Positions 39,230 through 47,793 of a stretch of DNA of 64,000 nucleotides are shown here, piece after piece. Source of the stretch: Bacillus alkalisoli (GTDB lineage Bacteria; Bacillota; Bacilli; Bacillales; Bacillaceae_I). The position numbers and the translations under genes are program-made. The DNA lies in assembly GCF_002797415.1 (NCBI RefSeq), contig NZ_KZ454944.1:2870665-2934664 (forward strand). The letters are read 5' to 3'. The first letter of the stretch is position 1; each line of letters opens with the position of its first letter. The notes beneath the pieces are model-generated. The model did no database searches. It saw nothing but the letters and a program-made list of their open reading frames with translations, and was not told the origin of the DNA.

Positions 39230-40036
39230 ATGGAAAAACATTTAATTGCTATAGATTTAGACGGAACATTACTTACAGACGATAAAAAAATCTCTAGAAG
39301 AAACAAACAAGCGTTACGAAAAGCGATGGAACAAGGACACGAAGTTGTAATTGCAACAGGACGACCTTATCGAGCAAGTATTATGTATTATGAAGAAATT
39401 GGCTTAACTACACCAATTGTTAATTTTAATGGTGCGTTTGTTCATTTCCCTGGAAACGATGATTGGGGAGTATTCCATGAACCTCTTGATTTAGAAACGG
39501 TTAAAGAAATTGTAAAGATTAGTGAAAAATATCAAATTCATAACATTTTAGCAGAAGTAATGGATGATGTTTATTTTCATTTTCATGATGAAAAGTTGTT
39601 AGATATATTCAGTTTTGGGAATCCAAAAATGGAAACAGGGGATTTAAGAAGTATTTTAAAGAAAGATCCTACATGTATATTAATTCATGCAAGTGAAGAT
39701 GAAGTAGATAAAATACGTCACTATTTATCTGAAGTGCATGCGGAGGTAATCGATCATAGAAGATGGGCTGCTCCATGGCACATTATTGAAATTGTACGTA
39801 CAGGACTAAGTAAAGCAGTAGGTCTTGAAAGAATTGCAAAACACTACAACATTCCGCAACAAAATATTATCGCTTTTGGTGACGAAGATAATGATTTTGA
39901 AATGATTGAGTATGCTGGCACTGGTGTAGCGATGGGCAATGCAATTGAAGAATTAAAAGAAAAAGCAAACGAAGTAACACTAACTAATGAAGAAGACGGC
40001 ATAGCAGTATTTTTAGAAAACTATTTAAAGCAATAA
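39230..40036 (+). CDS. yitU: Cof-type HAD phosphatase YitU
   Basis: This 268-residue haloacid dehalogenase superfamily protein (Cof subfamily) has motif I DLDGTLLT with Asp9/Asp11, motif II ATGRP, motif III Lys in TGLSKAVGLERIA and motif IV GDEDND. It probably dephosphorylates sugar phosphates or flavin precursors; some relatives act on the riboflavin intermediate 5-amino-6-ribitylamino-uracil phosphate. AAAGGAG precedes the ATG at 39230. Monocistronic with a downstream terminator. Confidence 0.88.
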   Translation: MEKHLIAIDLDGTLLTDDKKISRRNKQALRKAMEQGHEVVIATGRPYRASIMYYEEIGLTTPIVNFNGAFVHFPGNDDWGVFHEPLDLETVKEIVKISEKYQIHNILAEVMDDVYFHFHDEKLLDIFSFGNPKMETGDLRSILKKDPTCILIHASEDEVDKIRHYLSEVHAEVIDHRRWAAPWHIIEIVRTGLSKAVGLERIAKHYNIPQQNIIAFGDEDNDFEMIEYAGTGVAMGNAIEELKEKANEVTLTNEEDGIAVFLENYLKQ

Positions 40037-40039
40037 GGT

Positions 40040-40074
40040 CCAAAAGCAACTTTATATTACAGGTGCTTTTTTGT
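40040..40074 (+). terminator. Terminator of yitU
   Basis: AAAAGCAACTT pairs imperfectly with AGGTGCTTTTTT, followed by T residues. Confidence 0.55.
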
Positions 40075-40196
40075 CCTTATAAAAGGTAACAATTCCCCTT
40101 CATATATTATGCAGATTGTCCCACACTATAAATGGGCGAAGATATCGTCCTGAATCGTTCAATTTGCTATTCTGATTCTTAAAAGGGGGAATTGCA

Positions 40197-40349
40197 ATGG
40201 GTAGAAGCAACAAATCAAAACGTTTTGTACAACATGGGAAAAATGCGGTTCAACTTCATGACCAACAGTTCCCATATCATATGACACTTGAACAGTCGGA
40301 ACAACGTAAAGCAAAGCAAGCAGAGCAAAACTCTTTAGGAGGAATATAA
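40197..40349 (+). CDS. Small basic protein, 50 residues
   Basis: The protein begins MGRSNKSKRFVQHGKNAVQL, is rich in Gln, Lys and His, and ends NSLGGI. AAAAGGGGGAA sits just upstream of the ATG. Its last codons contain the ribosome binding site (AGGAGGAATATAAT) of the next gene, one base away, so the two small genes are translationally linked. I do not recognise the family; size and composition would suit a spore-associated protein, which is only a guess. Confidence 0.6.
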   Translation: MGRSNKSKRFVQHGKNAVQLHDQQFPYHMTLEQSEQRKAKQAEQNSLGGI

Positions 40350-40350
40350 T

Positions 40351-40563
40351 ATGGGCAATCGTTTATTCCAATCCGCAAAAGAGGCTGTTATGAACGTTAT
40401 TCAACATAAAAGTGAACACCAATCGTCATATGAACAACAGGATGTAGAAGTTGCCAAAAATGCACTATCCTCCGCTTATGCAAACTCAACAGAAGCTGAA
40501 CAACGCCAGCTTCGTGAGTTTCAAGATCAGTTAGAGCAATCGATGCATAATAATAAAGAGTAA
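40351..40563 (+). CDS. DUF3813-like small protein, 70 residues
   Basis: This hydrophilic, Gln/Glu/Ala-rich helical protein begins MGNRLFQSAKEAVMNVIQHK and contains VEVAKNALSSAYANSTEAEQ, resembling DUF3813 proteins of Bacillaceae. Function unknown. It directly follows the 50-residue gene with one base between, and ends at a strong terminator. Confidence 0.7.
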   Translation: MGNRLFQSAKEAVMNVIQHKSEHQSSYEQQDVEVAKNALSSAYANSTEAEQRQLREFQDQLEQSMHNNKE

Positions 40564-40566
40564 AAA

Positions 40567-40603
40567 GAAGGGGTGTCTAGAAAGTATTTCTAGGCACCCT
40601 TTA
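40567..40603 (+). terminator. Terminator after DUF3813-like gene
   Basis: AAGGGGTGTCTAGA pairs with TCTAGGCACCCTTT. Confidence 0.75.
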
Positions 40604-40616
40604 TTCGTTCCTAAAA

Positions 40617-40797
40617 AAAGTGCCGGTGGTGTGACCGCTTTCCGCGGGGGAGGCGGTGAGCCTCCTCGAGCCCAAGGGCTCTGTGGGGTCTCACCAGCCT
40701 GCCCTCTACCGCAGGACAAGGAAGGCTACGGGAGCGATGCATCGCACGAAGGAAATGCGGATGCATTTTCGAGGAGTCGGCCACACACCGGCACTTT
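40617..40797 (+). repeat. Modular CCGCGGG repeat element, copy E7 (best-preserved structure)
   Basis: Outer arms AAAGTGCCGG (40617-40626) and CCGGCACTTT (40788-40797) extend inward to GTGTGACCG against CGGCCACAC. The internal stem GGTGAG (40655-40660) pairs with CTCACC (40690-40695) around GAGCCC/GGGCTC (40668-40681). Module B has the perfect palindrome GCGATGCATCGC. It lies between convergent DUF3813-like and ipi genes. Confidence 0.88.
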
Positions 40798-40844
40798 CAT
40801 TTATGTTTAGACTTTTTATTTCTTTTGTTACACCACTTCTTTAA

Positions 40845-41669
40845 CTAAAACCTTTCTAGCGTCACATAATATTCATTTACAATGGAGCCGTCTTTTGCAC
40901 TTCTTTCAAAAAGCACTAGAGTTACTGTACCATGCTCAGGAAGTTTATCTTGATCGATGTTTATTTCTAGCTCAAATTCCGACCAACTTGGAGCCCCTTC
41001 CTTTAATGTAAAGAAAGTTTCTTCTACTAAATAATTTTGACCATCTTCTACAAAATAAGAAGCTGTAGCTTCAAATACTCTACCTTCACCACGAACGATG
41101 TATCGGCCGTTTTCGCCTTCTACCGTTACATTGCGATAGGCTTTATTTTCTGCTGGTACAACAAAATTAGTTGTCATACTAAATAATTGATCGTTAACTT
41201 CCATATTACTTATTTGATAAGGAACAAAAAACGCTCGTGCCTCATATTCACCTTCTGGCAACCTTTCGCCATCTATTGTATAATTCCAACTTTCTTCCCA
41301 TTCTAGTCTTTCTCTAGAAGGTAATGTTAGTTGTTCTAATGCCTCCGTAAACATACGGTCATTTGTGTATCTGTAAACTTCATTACCGCCTTTTGTAACG
41401 ACAATTTCATATTTTTGTCCTGTAGAAAAGTACAATTCAGCTTCTGCTTCATTTTTGTTTGTTAGTCCTAAAACAAATTGAACTTCATTAGAACCTGCTA
41501 ATGCTATAAAATCCATCTCTATTTTATTTAAATCAATTACTTCAGCTGGTACTTCCGCTACTGGAGTTTCTTCATCTGGTTTTGGAACGTTGTTGTTATT
41601 ATTATTTGTTACCTGTTGAACGCAACCTACAGAAAGAATTAATATTAAGCAAGCTAATAATTTTTTCAC
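40845..41669 (-). CDS. ipi: Lipoprotein with BsuPI (intracellular proteinase inhibitor-like) domain
   Basis: This 274-residue protein has a lipoprotein signal with SVGC (Cys16) and an Asn-rich linker (TNNNNNNVPKPDEETP). A BsuPI-type beta-sandwich follows: the FVLGLTNKNEAEAELYFSTG pattern, a YEIVVTKGGNEVYRYTND strand pair and an LPEGEYEARAFF turn. A second half resembles a Gmad2-like or other beta domain (ENGRYIVRGEGRVFEA). B. subtilis ipi encodes only the inhibitor domain and is intracellular; this version is longer and surface-anchored, so its role may differ. It is downstream of yitT as in B. subtilis. Confidence 0.75.
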   Translation of the reverse strand: MKKLLACLILILSVGCVQQVTNNNNNNVPKPDEETPVAEVPAEVIDLNKIEMDFIALAGSNEVQFVLGLTNKNEAEAELYFSTGQKYEIVVTKGGNEVYRYTNDRMFTEALEQLTLPSRERLEWEESWNYTIDGERLPEGEYEARAFFVPYQISNMEVNDQLFSMTTNFVVPAENKAYRNVTVEGENGRYIVRGEGRVFEATASYFVEDGQNYLVEETFFTLKEGAPSWSEFELEINIDQDKLPEHGTVTLVLFERSAKDGSIVNEYYVTLERF

Positions 41670-41719
41670 TTTATCACCTACCCCTTTTCATTAGTATATT
41701 CCACAATACACAACATGCT

Positions 41720-42562
41720 CTAATCTCTTCGGAAAAATCCAAAAATCCCAGTTGTTTGAACAATATTTGTAAAGGCATTTTCATCTACATCTTTAATGAT
41801 ACGTTCTAAGTCATAAAGTTCGTATCTCGTTACTACGATCATTAACATTTCTTTTTCTTCTCCAGAGTATGCACCTTTTGCAGGGACAGATGTAATACCG
41901 CGGACCATTTTTTCGTGAATGGCATCTTTAAGATCCTGACCTTTTTTGGTAATAATCATAGCTGTTAGTTTTTCGTGACGCGTATGTATGGCATCGATAA
42001 CCCTTGTTGAAGCATATAAAGCTACAAGGGTGTATAAAGCTTTTTCCCAACCAAATATTAAACCTGCTGTTAAAATAATGACTGAATTTAGTGCGAAGAA
42101 GTATATTCCTACTGGCTTGTCCTTCATTCGTGAAAGTATCATCGCAATAATATCAAGTCCACCAGTGGATGCTCCCCACTTCAATGTTAATCCTACTCCA
42201 ACCGCAGCTATTACTCCTCCAAATACAGCATTTAATAATATATCATCATTAAATTTATAAATAGGAACAATTTCTAAAAATAGTGACATTAAAAATACAC
42301 TTAAAAAACTGTACACAGTAAAAGATCTTCCGACTTTTTTCCAAGCTAAAATAGTTACAGGAATATTAAGTACGAGTAATGTTAAACCAGTTGATACGGT
42401 AAAAGGTAAATAGTCTTCTGAGATTCGAAACGCCAACTGAGCAACTCCTGTAAAGCCACTTGCATATACATCAGCAGGAATTAGGAAGAAATTCATTGCA
42501 ATAGCATTAAGGAATGCACCAATGATTACGATAATAACTTTTTTTGTTTGCTGAACAACCAT
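41720..42562 (-). CDS. yitT: YitT family membrane protein with DUF2179 domain
   Basis: This 280-residue protein has the length I recall for YitT. Five to six helices lie in the first 180 residues, including FLNAIAMNFFLIPADVYASG and KWGASTGGLDIIA, and a soluble C-terminal DUF2179 domain carries the KGAYSGEEKEMLMIVVTRYE pattern. Function unknown; the family is widespread in Firmicutes. The ATG at 42562 follows GGGGG and is preferred over an in-frame TTG further upstream. It is followed by ipi. Confidence 0.85.
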   Translation of the reverse strand: MVVQQTKKVIIVIIGAFLNAIAMNFFLIPADVYASGFTGVAQLAFRISEDYLPFTVSTGLTLLVLNIPVTILAWKKVGRSFTVYSFLSVFLMSLFLEIVPIYKFNDDILLNAVFGGVIAAVGVGLTLKWGASTGGLDIIAMILSRMKDKPVGIYFFALNSVIILTAGLIFGWEKALYTLVALYASTRVIDAIHTRHEKLTAMIITKKGQDLKDAIHEKMVRGITSVPAKGAYSGEEKEMLMIVVTRYELYDLERIIKDVDENAFTNIVQTTGIFGFFRRD

Positions 42563-42760
42563 ATTGTGTAACCCCCAATTTTCCAAACATTGTTAGTTTA
42601 TGTTTTTCCCTTTATTTTAATCATCCTAACATTTTTTTCTTGCATCTAATATGTATTAACCATTACATTAAAGAAAAGGTTTCATTTTTACGTATTAAAA
42701 GGTAGAGTAAAGATAAAGTATGAAAACACATGAATGTAAGTATAATAAAGAGGTGATTAG

Positions 42761-43618
42761 ATGACAATAAGAATTTTAGCAGATAGTGCTTGTGACTTAC
42801 CTAAAAGTTATTTAGAAGAAAATGATGTGGAGTTAATTCCATTAAAAGTATTGTTCAAAAATGATGAGTATGATGATATGGTGACCATTGACTCCAAACA
42901 AATTTTTGATGCAATGAAAGAAGGAGAAGTAGTAAAAACTTCCCAAGCATCTCCGGAACACTTTAAACGTGTTTTCACAGAAATTGCCCATAATAATGAA
43001 ACAGCTATTTACGTTGCTTTTTCTTCAGAGCTATCAGGTACATATCAAACAGCCATGTTAATGCGTAATGATGTTTTAGAGGAATTCCCCAACTTAGATC
43101 TTACAATTATCGACTCCAAGTCAGCTTCTCTTGGCTTAGGATTAATTGTAAAAAAAGCTATTGAAAGTGCTAAATCTGGAGCAACAAAAGAACAACTTTT
43201 AGAGGAAATTCAACATACTTGTACACATATGGAACATATTTTCACTGTGGACAATTTGGATTATTTAGCTAGAGGTGGTCGAGTTAGTCGTGCTTCTGCA
43301 TTTGTAGGTGGTCTGTTAAACATTAAACCTTTACTACATATGGAAGAAGGAAAACTTATCCCAATTGAAAAAATACGAGGTCGCAAAAAGGTTTTACGCC
43401 GAATGGTTGAATTAATGAAGGAACGGGGTACTTCTTTAGACACACAAGTTATCGCTATTAGTCACGGTGATGATGAAGAAACCGCACATGCACTAAAAGA
43501 ATTGATTCAACAAGAAACTGGCAATCATAATATTTATATTTATTCTATCGGATCTGCAATAGGCGCTCATTCTGGCCCTGGAACAATAGCTCTTTTCTTC
43601 TTAAATGAAGTGAAATAA
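42761..43618 (+). CDS. yitS: DegV family fatty-acid-binding protein YitS
   Basis: This 285-residue DegV/FakB protein has ILADSACDLP at the start, FSSELSGTYQTA in the middle, and the fatty-acid pocket motif ARGGRVSRASAFVGGLLNIK followed by KPLL. FakB proteins present fatty acids to the kinase FakA for phospholipid synthesis. AAAGAGGTGATTAG precedes the ATG. Divergent from yitT, as in B. subtilis. Confidence 0.88.
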   Translation: MTIRILADSACDLPKSYLEENDVELIPLKVLFKNDEYDDMVTIDSKQIFDAMKEGEVVKTSQASPEHFKRVFTEIAHNNETAIYVAFSSELSGTYQTAMLMRNDVLEEFPNLDLTIIDSKSASLGLGLIVKKAIESAKSGATKEQLLEEIQHTCTHMEHIFTVDNLDYLARGGRVSRASAFVGGLLNIKPLLHMEEGKLIPIEKIRGRKKVLRRMVELMKERGTSLDTQVIAISHGDDEETAHALKELIQQETGNHNIYIYSIGSAIGAHSGPGTIALFFLNEVK

Positions 43619-43678
43619 ACTTTTCTGTATTGGACATGCTATTCTTATACTTACCCATTTTGGAAAGGAGAATAGTGC

Positions 43679-43810
43679 ATGCCTCATACAAGTGATAACG
43701 ATAAAAAAGCAAAAGACAATAACGCGAAACGCCATGAGAAAAACATGGAGCGCGAAAAAAACCGTCAAAAAGGTGAAAGACAATATTCCAAAAAGACAGA
43801 TCACCTATAA
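43679..43810 (+). CDS. DUF3941-like small protein, 43 residues
   Basis: This very charged protein begins MPHTSDNDKKAKDNNAKRHE and ends GERQYSKKTDHL, matching the short DUF3941 family of Bacillaceae as I recall it. GGAAAGGAGAA precedes the ATG. Function unknown. It overlaps no other gene and ends at a shared terminator with the convergent cvfB-like gene. Confidence 0.7.
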   Translation: MPHTSDNDKKAKDNNAKRHEKNMEREKNRQKGERQYSKKTDHL

Positions 43811-43819
43811 TGGATGGAA

Positions 43820-43851
43820 AAAGGAGCAGGCATTAGCCTACTCCTTTTTTT
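43820..43851. terminator. Bidirectional terminator DUF3941 gene / yitL
   Basis: AAAAAGGAG..GGC pairs with GCC..CTCCTTTTTTT. The T-rich end overlaps the last yitL codons. Confidence 0.8.
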
Positions 43852-44695
43852 CGTACGTCCACCCTTCACTCTGTGTAATCTTTCCATCTTTCATTAGCTT
43901 CCCGAGAGCACGTTTGAAGGCTGCTTTACTCATATTAAATCGCTCTGTAATATCTTCTGGTGCACTTTTATCACTGTATGGCATCGCGCCGTTTCTCGAT
44001 TGTAAATAAGTCATAATCATTTCTGAATCATCTGTCATTGCTTCTTGTTTTCTAGGAAGTAAAGATACGTTAACCGTCCCATCTTCCTTCACGTCAATAA
44101 CTCTTCCTTCTACTACGGAACCTAATCGTGGCTCTTCTTTGCGTTCTGAGTTGTGGATAAAACCAACATATCCTTCGTTTGTTACGATGTAACTACCTAC
44201 TTTAAGTAAACGATACACCGCTCCTTGAATGTTATTGTTCAAAAGGGTACTTGGAGCTTTTACGGAACGGTCTAACATTACGTCATGTGTAGCTAATTTT
44301 CCAATTAACATCCCACGGCGGTCTGTTTTCAAACGACATAGTAAATGGTCCCCTACTTGTGGCCAAATGGATTCAAATACAGGAAGATCATCGGCAGGAA
44401 TTAATGCGTCTTTAGAAATACCGATGTTAATAAAAACCCCTAAGTCCGGCACTACATCTACTACTTCCATCCATTCATGCTCATCTAAGCCCTTTGGAAT
44501 TGCCATGCTTGCTGATAATCTACCTTTTTGATCTGTATACAAAAACACATCTACAGTATCATCCATGCTTATTTCCCCTTCTACTTCATTACGGTGAAGA
44601 AAAACAGCATCTTCTAAATAGCCATCAGATAACATATACCCTAACGGCGTTTCACGATCTACAGATAAGTTTACTACTGTTCCAACTTGTAACAT
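43838..44695 (-). CDS. yitL: CvfB/YitL, S1-type RNA-binding protein
   Basis: This 285-residue protein consists of consecutive S1-like OB domains (for example VGTVVNLSVDRETPLGYML at the start and the VVEGRVIDVKEDGTVNVSLL domain near 210-230) and a C-terminal winged-helix (KAAFKRALGKLMKDGKI). This is the CvfB architecture; CvfB affects virulence gene expression in Staphylococcus and binds RNA. AAAAAGGATGATG precedes the chosen ATG. Convergent with the DUF3941-like gene and divergent from yitK. Confidence 0.88.
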   Translation of the reverse strand: MLQVGTVVNLSVDRETPLGYMLSDGYLEDAVFLHRNEVEGEISMDDTVDVFLYTDQKGRLSASMAIPKGLDEHEWMEVVDVVPDLGVFINIGISKDALIPADDLPVFESIWPQVGDHLLCRLKTDRRGMLIGKLATHDVMLDRSVKAPSTLLNNNIQGAVYRLLKVGSYIVTNEGYVGFIHNSERKEEPRLGSVVEGRVIDVKEDGTVNVSLLPRKQEAMTDDSEMIMTYLQSRNGAMPYSDKSAPEDITERFNMSKAAFKRALGKLMKDGKITQSEGWTYEKKE

Positions 44696-44859
44696 GTTTA
44701 CATCATCCTTTTTATTCATTCACTCTATCGTACCATAAGTTTTGATTTAAAATATATCAAGTTTTACTTTAGTTGTCCAAACTGCTTTATTTTACTATAA
44801 TTTAATGTGTACATAAATAAAAATTAATATTACGTTAGTTTTTAATAGGAGGAATTTAA

Positions 44860-45351
44860 ATGGCTAAGGAATGTTCATTTGATATCGTTTCTGAAGTTGA
44901 TTTACCTGAAGTTACAAACGCAATAAGCATCGCTTTAAAAGAAGTTAAAAACCGCTACGACTTTAAAGGTTCCAAAAGTGACATTAAGTTGGAAAAAGAA
45001 GAATTAGTATTAGTCTCTGATGATGATTATAAAATGGAGCAATTAAAAGATGTTTTAATTAGCAAATTAATTAAACGTGGCGTAGCGATTAAAAACATTC
45101 AGTATGGAAAGTTAGAAAATGCTTCAGGCGGAACAGTTCGCCAACGTGCAAATCTCGTTCAAGGTATTGATAAAGAAAACGCAAAAAAGGTCAATACAAT
45201 TATTAAGAACTCTGGCTTGAAAGTTAAGACACAAATTCAAGATGACCAAATTCGTGTTACTGGCAAAAACAGAGATGACTTACAATCTGTCATCGCTGCT
45301 CTACGTGAAGCAAGTCTAGATATCGAGTTACAGTTTACGAATTATCGATAA
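44860..45351 (+). CDS. yitK: YajQ/DUF520 nucleotide-binding protein YitK
   Basis: This 163-residue YajQ-family protein begins [18 protein letters not shown] and has the conserved [12 protein letters not shown] and [20 protein letters not shown] blocks. Family members bind tRNA or nucleotides, and some bind cyclic-di-GMP. AATAGGAGGAATTT precedes the ATG. Followed by a hairpin terminator and convergent with a nucleotidyltransferase gene. Confidence 0.93.
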   Translation: MAKECSFDIVSEVDLPEVTNAISIALKEVKNRYDFKGSKSDIKLEKEELVLVSDDDYKMEQLKDVLISKLIKRGVAIKNIQYGKLENASGGTVRQRANLVQGIDKENAKKVNTIIKNSGLKVKTQIQDDQIRVTGKNRDDLQSVIAALREASLDIELQFTNYR

Positions 45352-45356
45352 TAATT

Positions 45357-45397
45357 CACTAGCTTGAAGGTATTAAATACCGTCAAGCTTGTTTCAT
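45357..45397 (+). terminator. Terminator of yitK
   Basis: AGCTTGAAGGTATT pairs with AATACCGTCAAGCT, followed by TGTTTCATTT. Confidence 0.65.
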
Positions 45398-46234
45398 TTA
45401 GAAAACTAATTTTTCAACTTCTATAATGATTTCTTCTTCTTCGTTTAAATTGTACTTTTTACACAAATTTTTATGAACGACCTTGAACTCTTTAAATATA
45501 GCTTTGGCCACATTTAAAATATCTCTTTCATTTCGATCTGGATTATCCCAACTAGCTAGAAGTGCTAATTGTTCTTCTGTAAGCGGACTTCTTTCTCCCT
45601 CTACTTTTGACCAATCACCAAAATTATTTGCAGGAATTTCTATCTCCGTATACCAACCGGTAACTACGGAAAATCGTAGACTTTCTAGCATGGAAAAAGC
45701 ATAATTATACTCTTTTCTCCTAACTCTTCTATACGTCTCATGAAGATAAGCAAACACCTTTCCTCTCCACACATCAAGTTCCTCTTGTGAATATGGAAAA
45801 CGTAAAGACTTAGAGTCTTTTAGTACATTTTTTAATAGGCCACTCGGATCATGTATTACATTCATTTCCTTTAAATAGAGAGAGGCATGTAAATCTTTTT
45901 CCTTATAATAAAAGGTATCTACTTTTATGAAATTATTATAATGTGAAATACTGTACGATGCCCATGAAAAATCTTCATAAAAAAGTACATCTCCCCATTT
46001 TTTTGCACGCTCTTTTTTGTTCAATTTGTAGTGTTCAAATTTATGTTCCTTAACAATTATTCGTAGATCAATATCCGAATAATTATCCTCATTTCCTTTT
46101 GCAATGGAGCCTCCATAAAATGCTGCTATGATATTTGGATCGTTTTTTACATCCGTTTCAATTGCATCCATTAATTTCTTTCTTTCGGTTGGTAGTTTTT
46201 TATCTCTTTCATTAAATTTAGTTAATAATCCCAC
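45398..46234 (-). CDS. Nucleotidyltransferase-domain protein
   Basis: The 278-residue protein has the pol-beta-type nucleotidyltransferase motif GGSIAKGNEDNYSDIDLRII near residues 42-61 (GS...DxD), as in aminoglycoside adenylyltransferases and related enzymes. The helical C-terminal half (AYLHETYRRVRRKEYNYAF) is typical of these. Whether it acts on antibiotics, tRNA or another substrate is open. 34 bp upstream lies a GNAT gene in the same direction, so the two may form an operon of modification enzymes. Confidence 0.7.
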   Translation of the reverse strand: MGLLTKFNERDKKLPTERKKLMDAIETDVKNDPNIIAAFYGGSIAKGNEDNYSDIDLRIIVKEHKFEHYKLNKKERAKKWGDVLFYEDFSWASYSISHYNNFIKVDTFYYKEKDLHASLYLKEMNVIHDPSGLLKNVLKDSKSLRFPYSQEELDVWRGKVFAYLHETYRRVRRKEYNYAFSMLESLRFSVVTGWYTEIEIPANNFGDWSKVEGERSPLTEEQLALLASWDNPDRNERDILNVAKAIFKEFKVVHKNLCKKYNLNEEEEIIIEVEKLVF

Positions 46235-46268
46235 ACATGGTCATCCTCTCCTATCTTATTTTTCTGTT

Positions 46269-46778
46269 CTAAATGAATTGTCCCATTAAGTATTCATCGG
46301 CATATGAGCCATCTTCAAATTTAATATGTTTCTCTTTTATGCCTTCTTTTTTGAAGCCAAATTTTTCGTAGACGTGAATGGCTCTTTCATTTTCTGCAAA
46401 AACTTCTAAATAGACTTTTTCGATTTTCTCATCTTGTTTGGCCCATTCTAGTAATCTAGTTATCATTTTTGATCCAATACCTTGATTGCAATATTTCTCT
46501 TGAATACTAATTCCAAATGAGCATAAATGTTCTACTCTCACCTTTGTCCCTCTGTTTGCGTTTAACAAACCAACAATTTCACCATCTTTTTCAGCAACAA
46601 TGGTAAAGTTATTTTTCTCTATATTACTCTTTATCCAGATTTCTTCATCTACTGTAGTCATGTGGAATTCTTTTGGTGATATCAGCAAGTTTTTCCCCTC
46701 TGATAAAACAATTTTCATATGATGCAATAGTCTTGGAGCATCTTCTACTTTTATTGTTCTAATATCTATTTTACTCAT
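46269..46778 (-). CDS. GNAT family acetyltransferase
   Basis: This 169-residue protein has a GNAT core: EIVGLLNANRG strand, SFGISIQEKYCNQGIGSKMI as acetyl-CoA motif A, and VYLEVFAENERAIHVYEKFG as motif B. It resembles RimJ/L and spermidine-type acetyltransferases. The start at 46778 has AGAAGGTG 6 bases upstream. It is probably co-transcribed with the nucleotidyltransferase. The substrate is unknown. Confidence 0.8.
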   Translation of the reverse strand: MSKIDIRTIKVEDAPRLLHHMKIVLSEGKNLLISPKEFHMTTVDEEIWIKSNIEKNNFTIVAEKDGEIVGLLNANRGTKVRVEHLCSFGISIQEKYCNQGIGSKMITRLLEWAKQDEKIEKVYLEVFAENERAIHVYEKFGFKKEGIKEKHIKFEDGSYADEYLMGQFI

Positions 46779-46797
46779 AGTCTCCACCTTCTTAAAA

Positions 46798-46822
46798 GTT
46801 TAACGAGTATTCAAACGGGTAA
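46798..46822 (+). promoter_or_regulatory. Sigma-B-type promoter of the short-chain dehydrogenase gene
   Basis: GTTTAA (46798-46803), 13 bp, GGGTAA (46817-46822) agrees with the general-stress sigma-B consensus. Start of transcription is expected about 65 bp before the ATG. Confidence 0.7.
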
Positions 46823-46896
46823 GAGTTTATTAATAATTAGAATAAATTATACTCTTTTTTCCAATAATATGATAGAAATTTGGAGGTGCTAGTGTA

Positions 46897-47766
46897 ATGA
46901 GTAATCAATCTGAAAATAAAAAAACGTTACCGCCACAACATCAAAATAGGCAACCAGGAATTGAATCTGAAATGACACCGAAGCCAGTGTCGGATGATAG
47001 TAGTTATAAAGGAAGCGGTAAACTTGATGGAAAAGTAGCTATCATTACAGGTGGAGATAGTGGAATTGGACGATCTGTTTCTATTTTGTATGCAAAAGAA
47101 GGTGCAGATGTTGTCATTGTTTATTTGGACGAGCATAGTGATGCTGAGGAAACAAAGAGATTAGTAGAGGTACAAGGCGGTAAATGCCTATTGATGGCAG
47201 GTGATATAGGAGACGAATCTTTTTGTAAACAAATAATCGATGAGACGATTCAAACATTCTCTAAGCTTGATATTTTAGTTAATAATGCTGCAGAACAACA
47301 TCCACAAAATAGTATTGAATATATTAGCAGTAGTCAGTTAGAGAAAACGTTCCGAACAAATGTATTTTCCTTTTTTTATTTAACAAAAGCAGCATTGCCA
47401 TTCTTAGGTGCTGGTAGCTCCATTATTAATACCGCATCTGTGACAGCTTATGCTGGGAATGAAACATTACTTGATTATTCAGCAACAAAAGGTGCCATCG
47501 TTACGTTTACTCGCTCGTTAGCGTTACAGCTAGTTGGCCAAGGTATTCGAGTTAACGGTGTTGCACCGGGGCCAATTTGGACACCATTGATTCCGTCTAC
47601 TTTTTCAGCAGATAAAGTAGCGGAGTTTGGTGCCAATACTCCGATGCAACGACCTGGTCAACCAGAAGAAGTTGCCCCAAGTTATGTATTCTTAGCAAGT
47701 GATGATGCATCTTATATGACTGGACAAATGATACATATCAATGGTGGGAAAGTAGTAAATGGGTAA
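46897..47766 (+). CDS. Short-chain dehydrogenase, general stress protein type (YdaD/YhxC-like)
   Basis: This 289-residue classical SDR has an N-terminal polar extension (about 40 residues), a TGGDSGIG cofactor motif (51-58), NNAA near 129-132, catalytic Ser181, Tyr194 and Lys198 (YSATK) and the LDG...MTGQMIHINGG end. The extension and sequence type resemble B. subtilis general stress proteins YdaD (GSP39) and YhxC. GGAGGTG precedes the ATG. A sigma-B-type promoter upstream supports a stress role. Array 2 follows it. Confidence 0.88.
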   Translation: MSNQSENKKTLPPQHQNRQPGIESEMTPKPVSDDSSYKGSGKLDGKVAIITGGDSGIGRSVSILYAKEGADVVIVYLDEHSDAEETKRLVEVQGGKCLLMAGDIGDESFCKQIIDETIQTFSKLDILVNNAAEQHPQNSIEYISSSQLEKTFRTNVFSFFYLTKAALPFLGAGSSIINTASVTAYAGNETLLDYSATKGAIVTFTRSLALQLVGQGIRVNGVAPGPIWTPLIPSTFSADKVAEFGANTPMQRPGQPEEVAPSYVFLASDDASYMTGQMIHINGGKVVNG

Positions 47767-47793
47767 TATTTAATTATTTAGTATTAGTACCAA

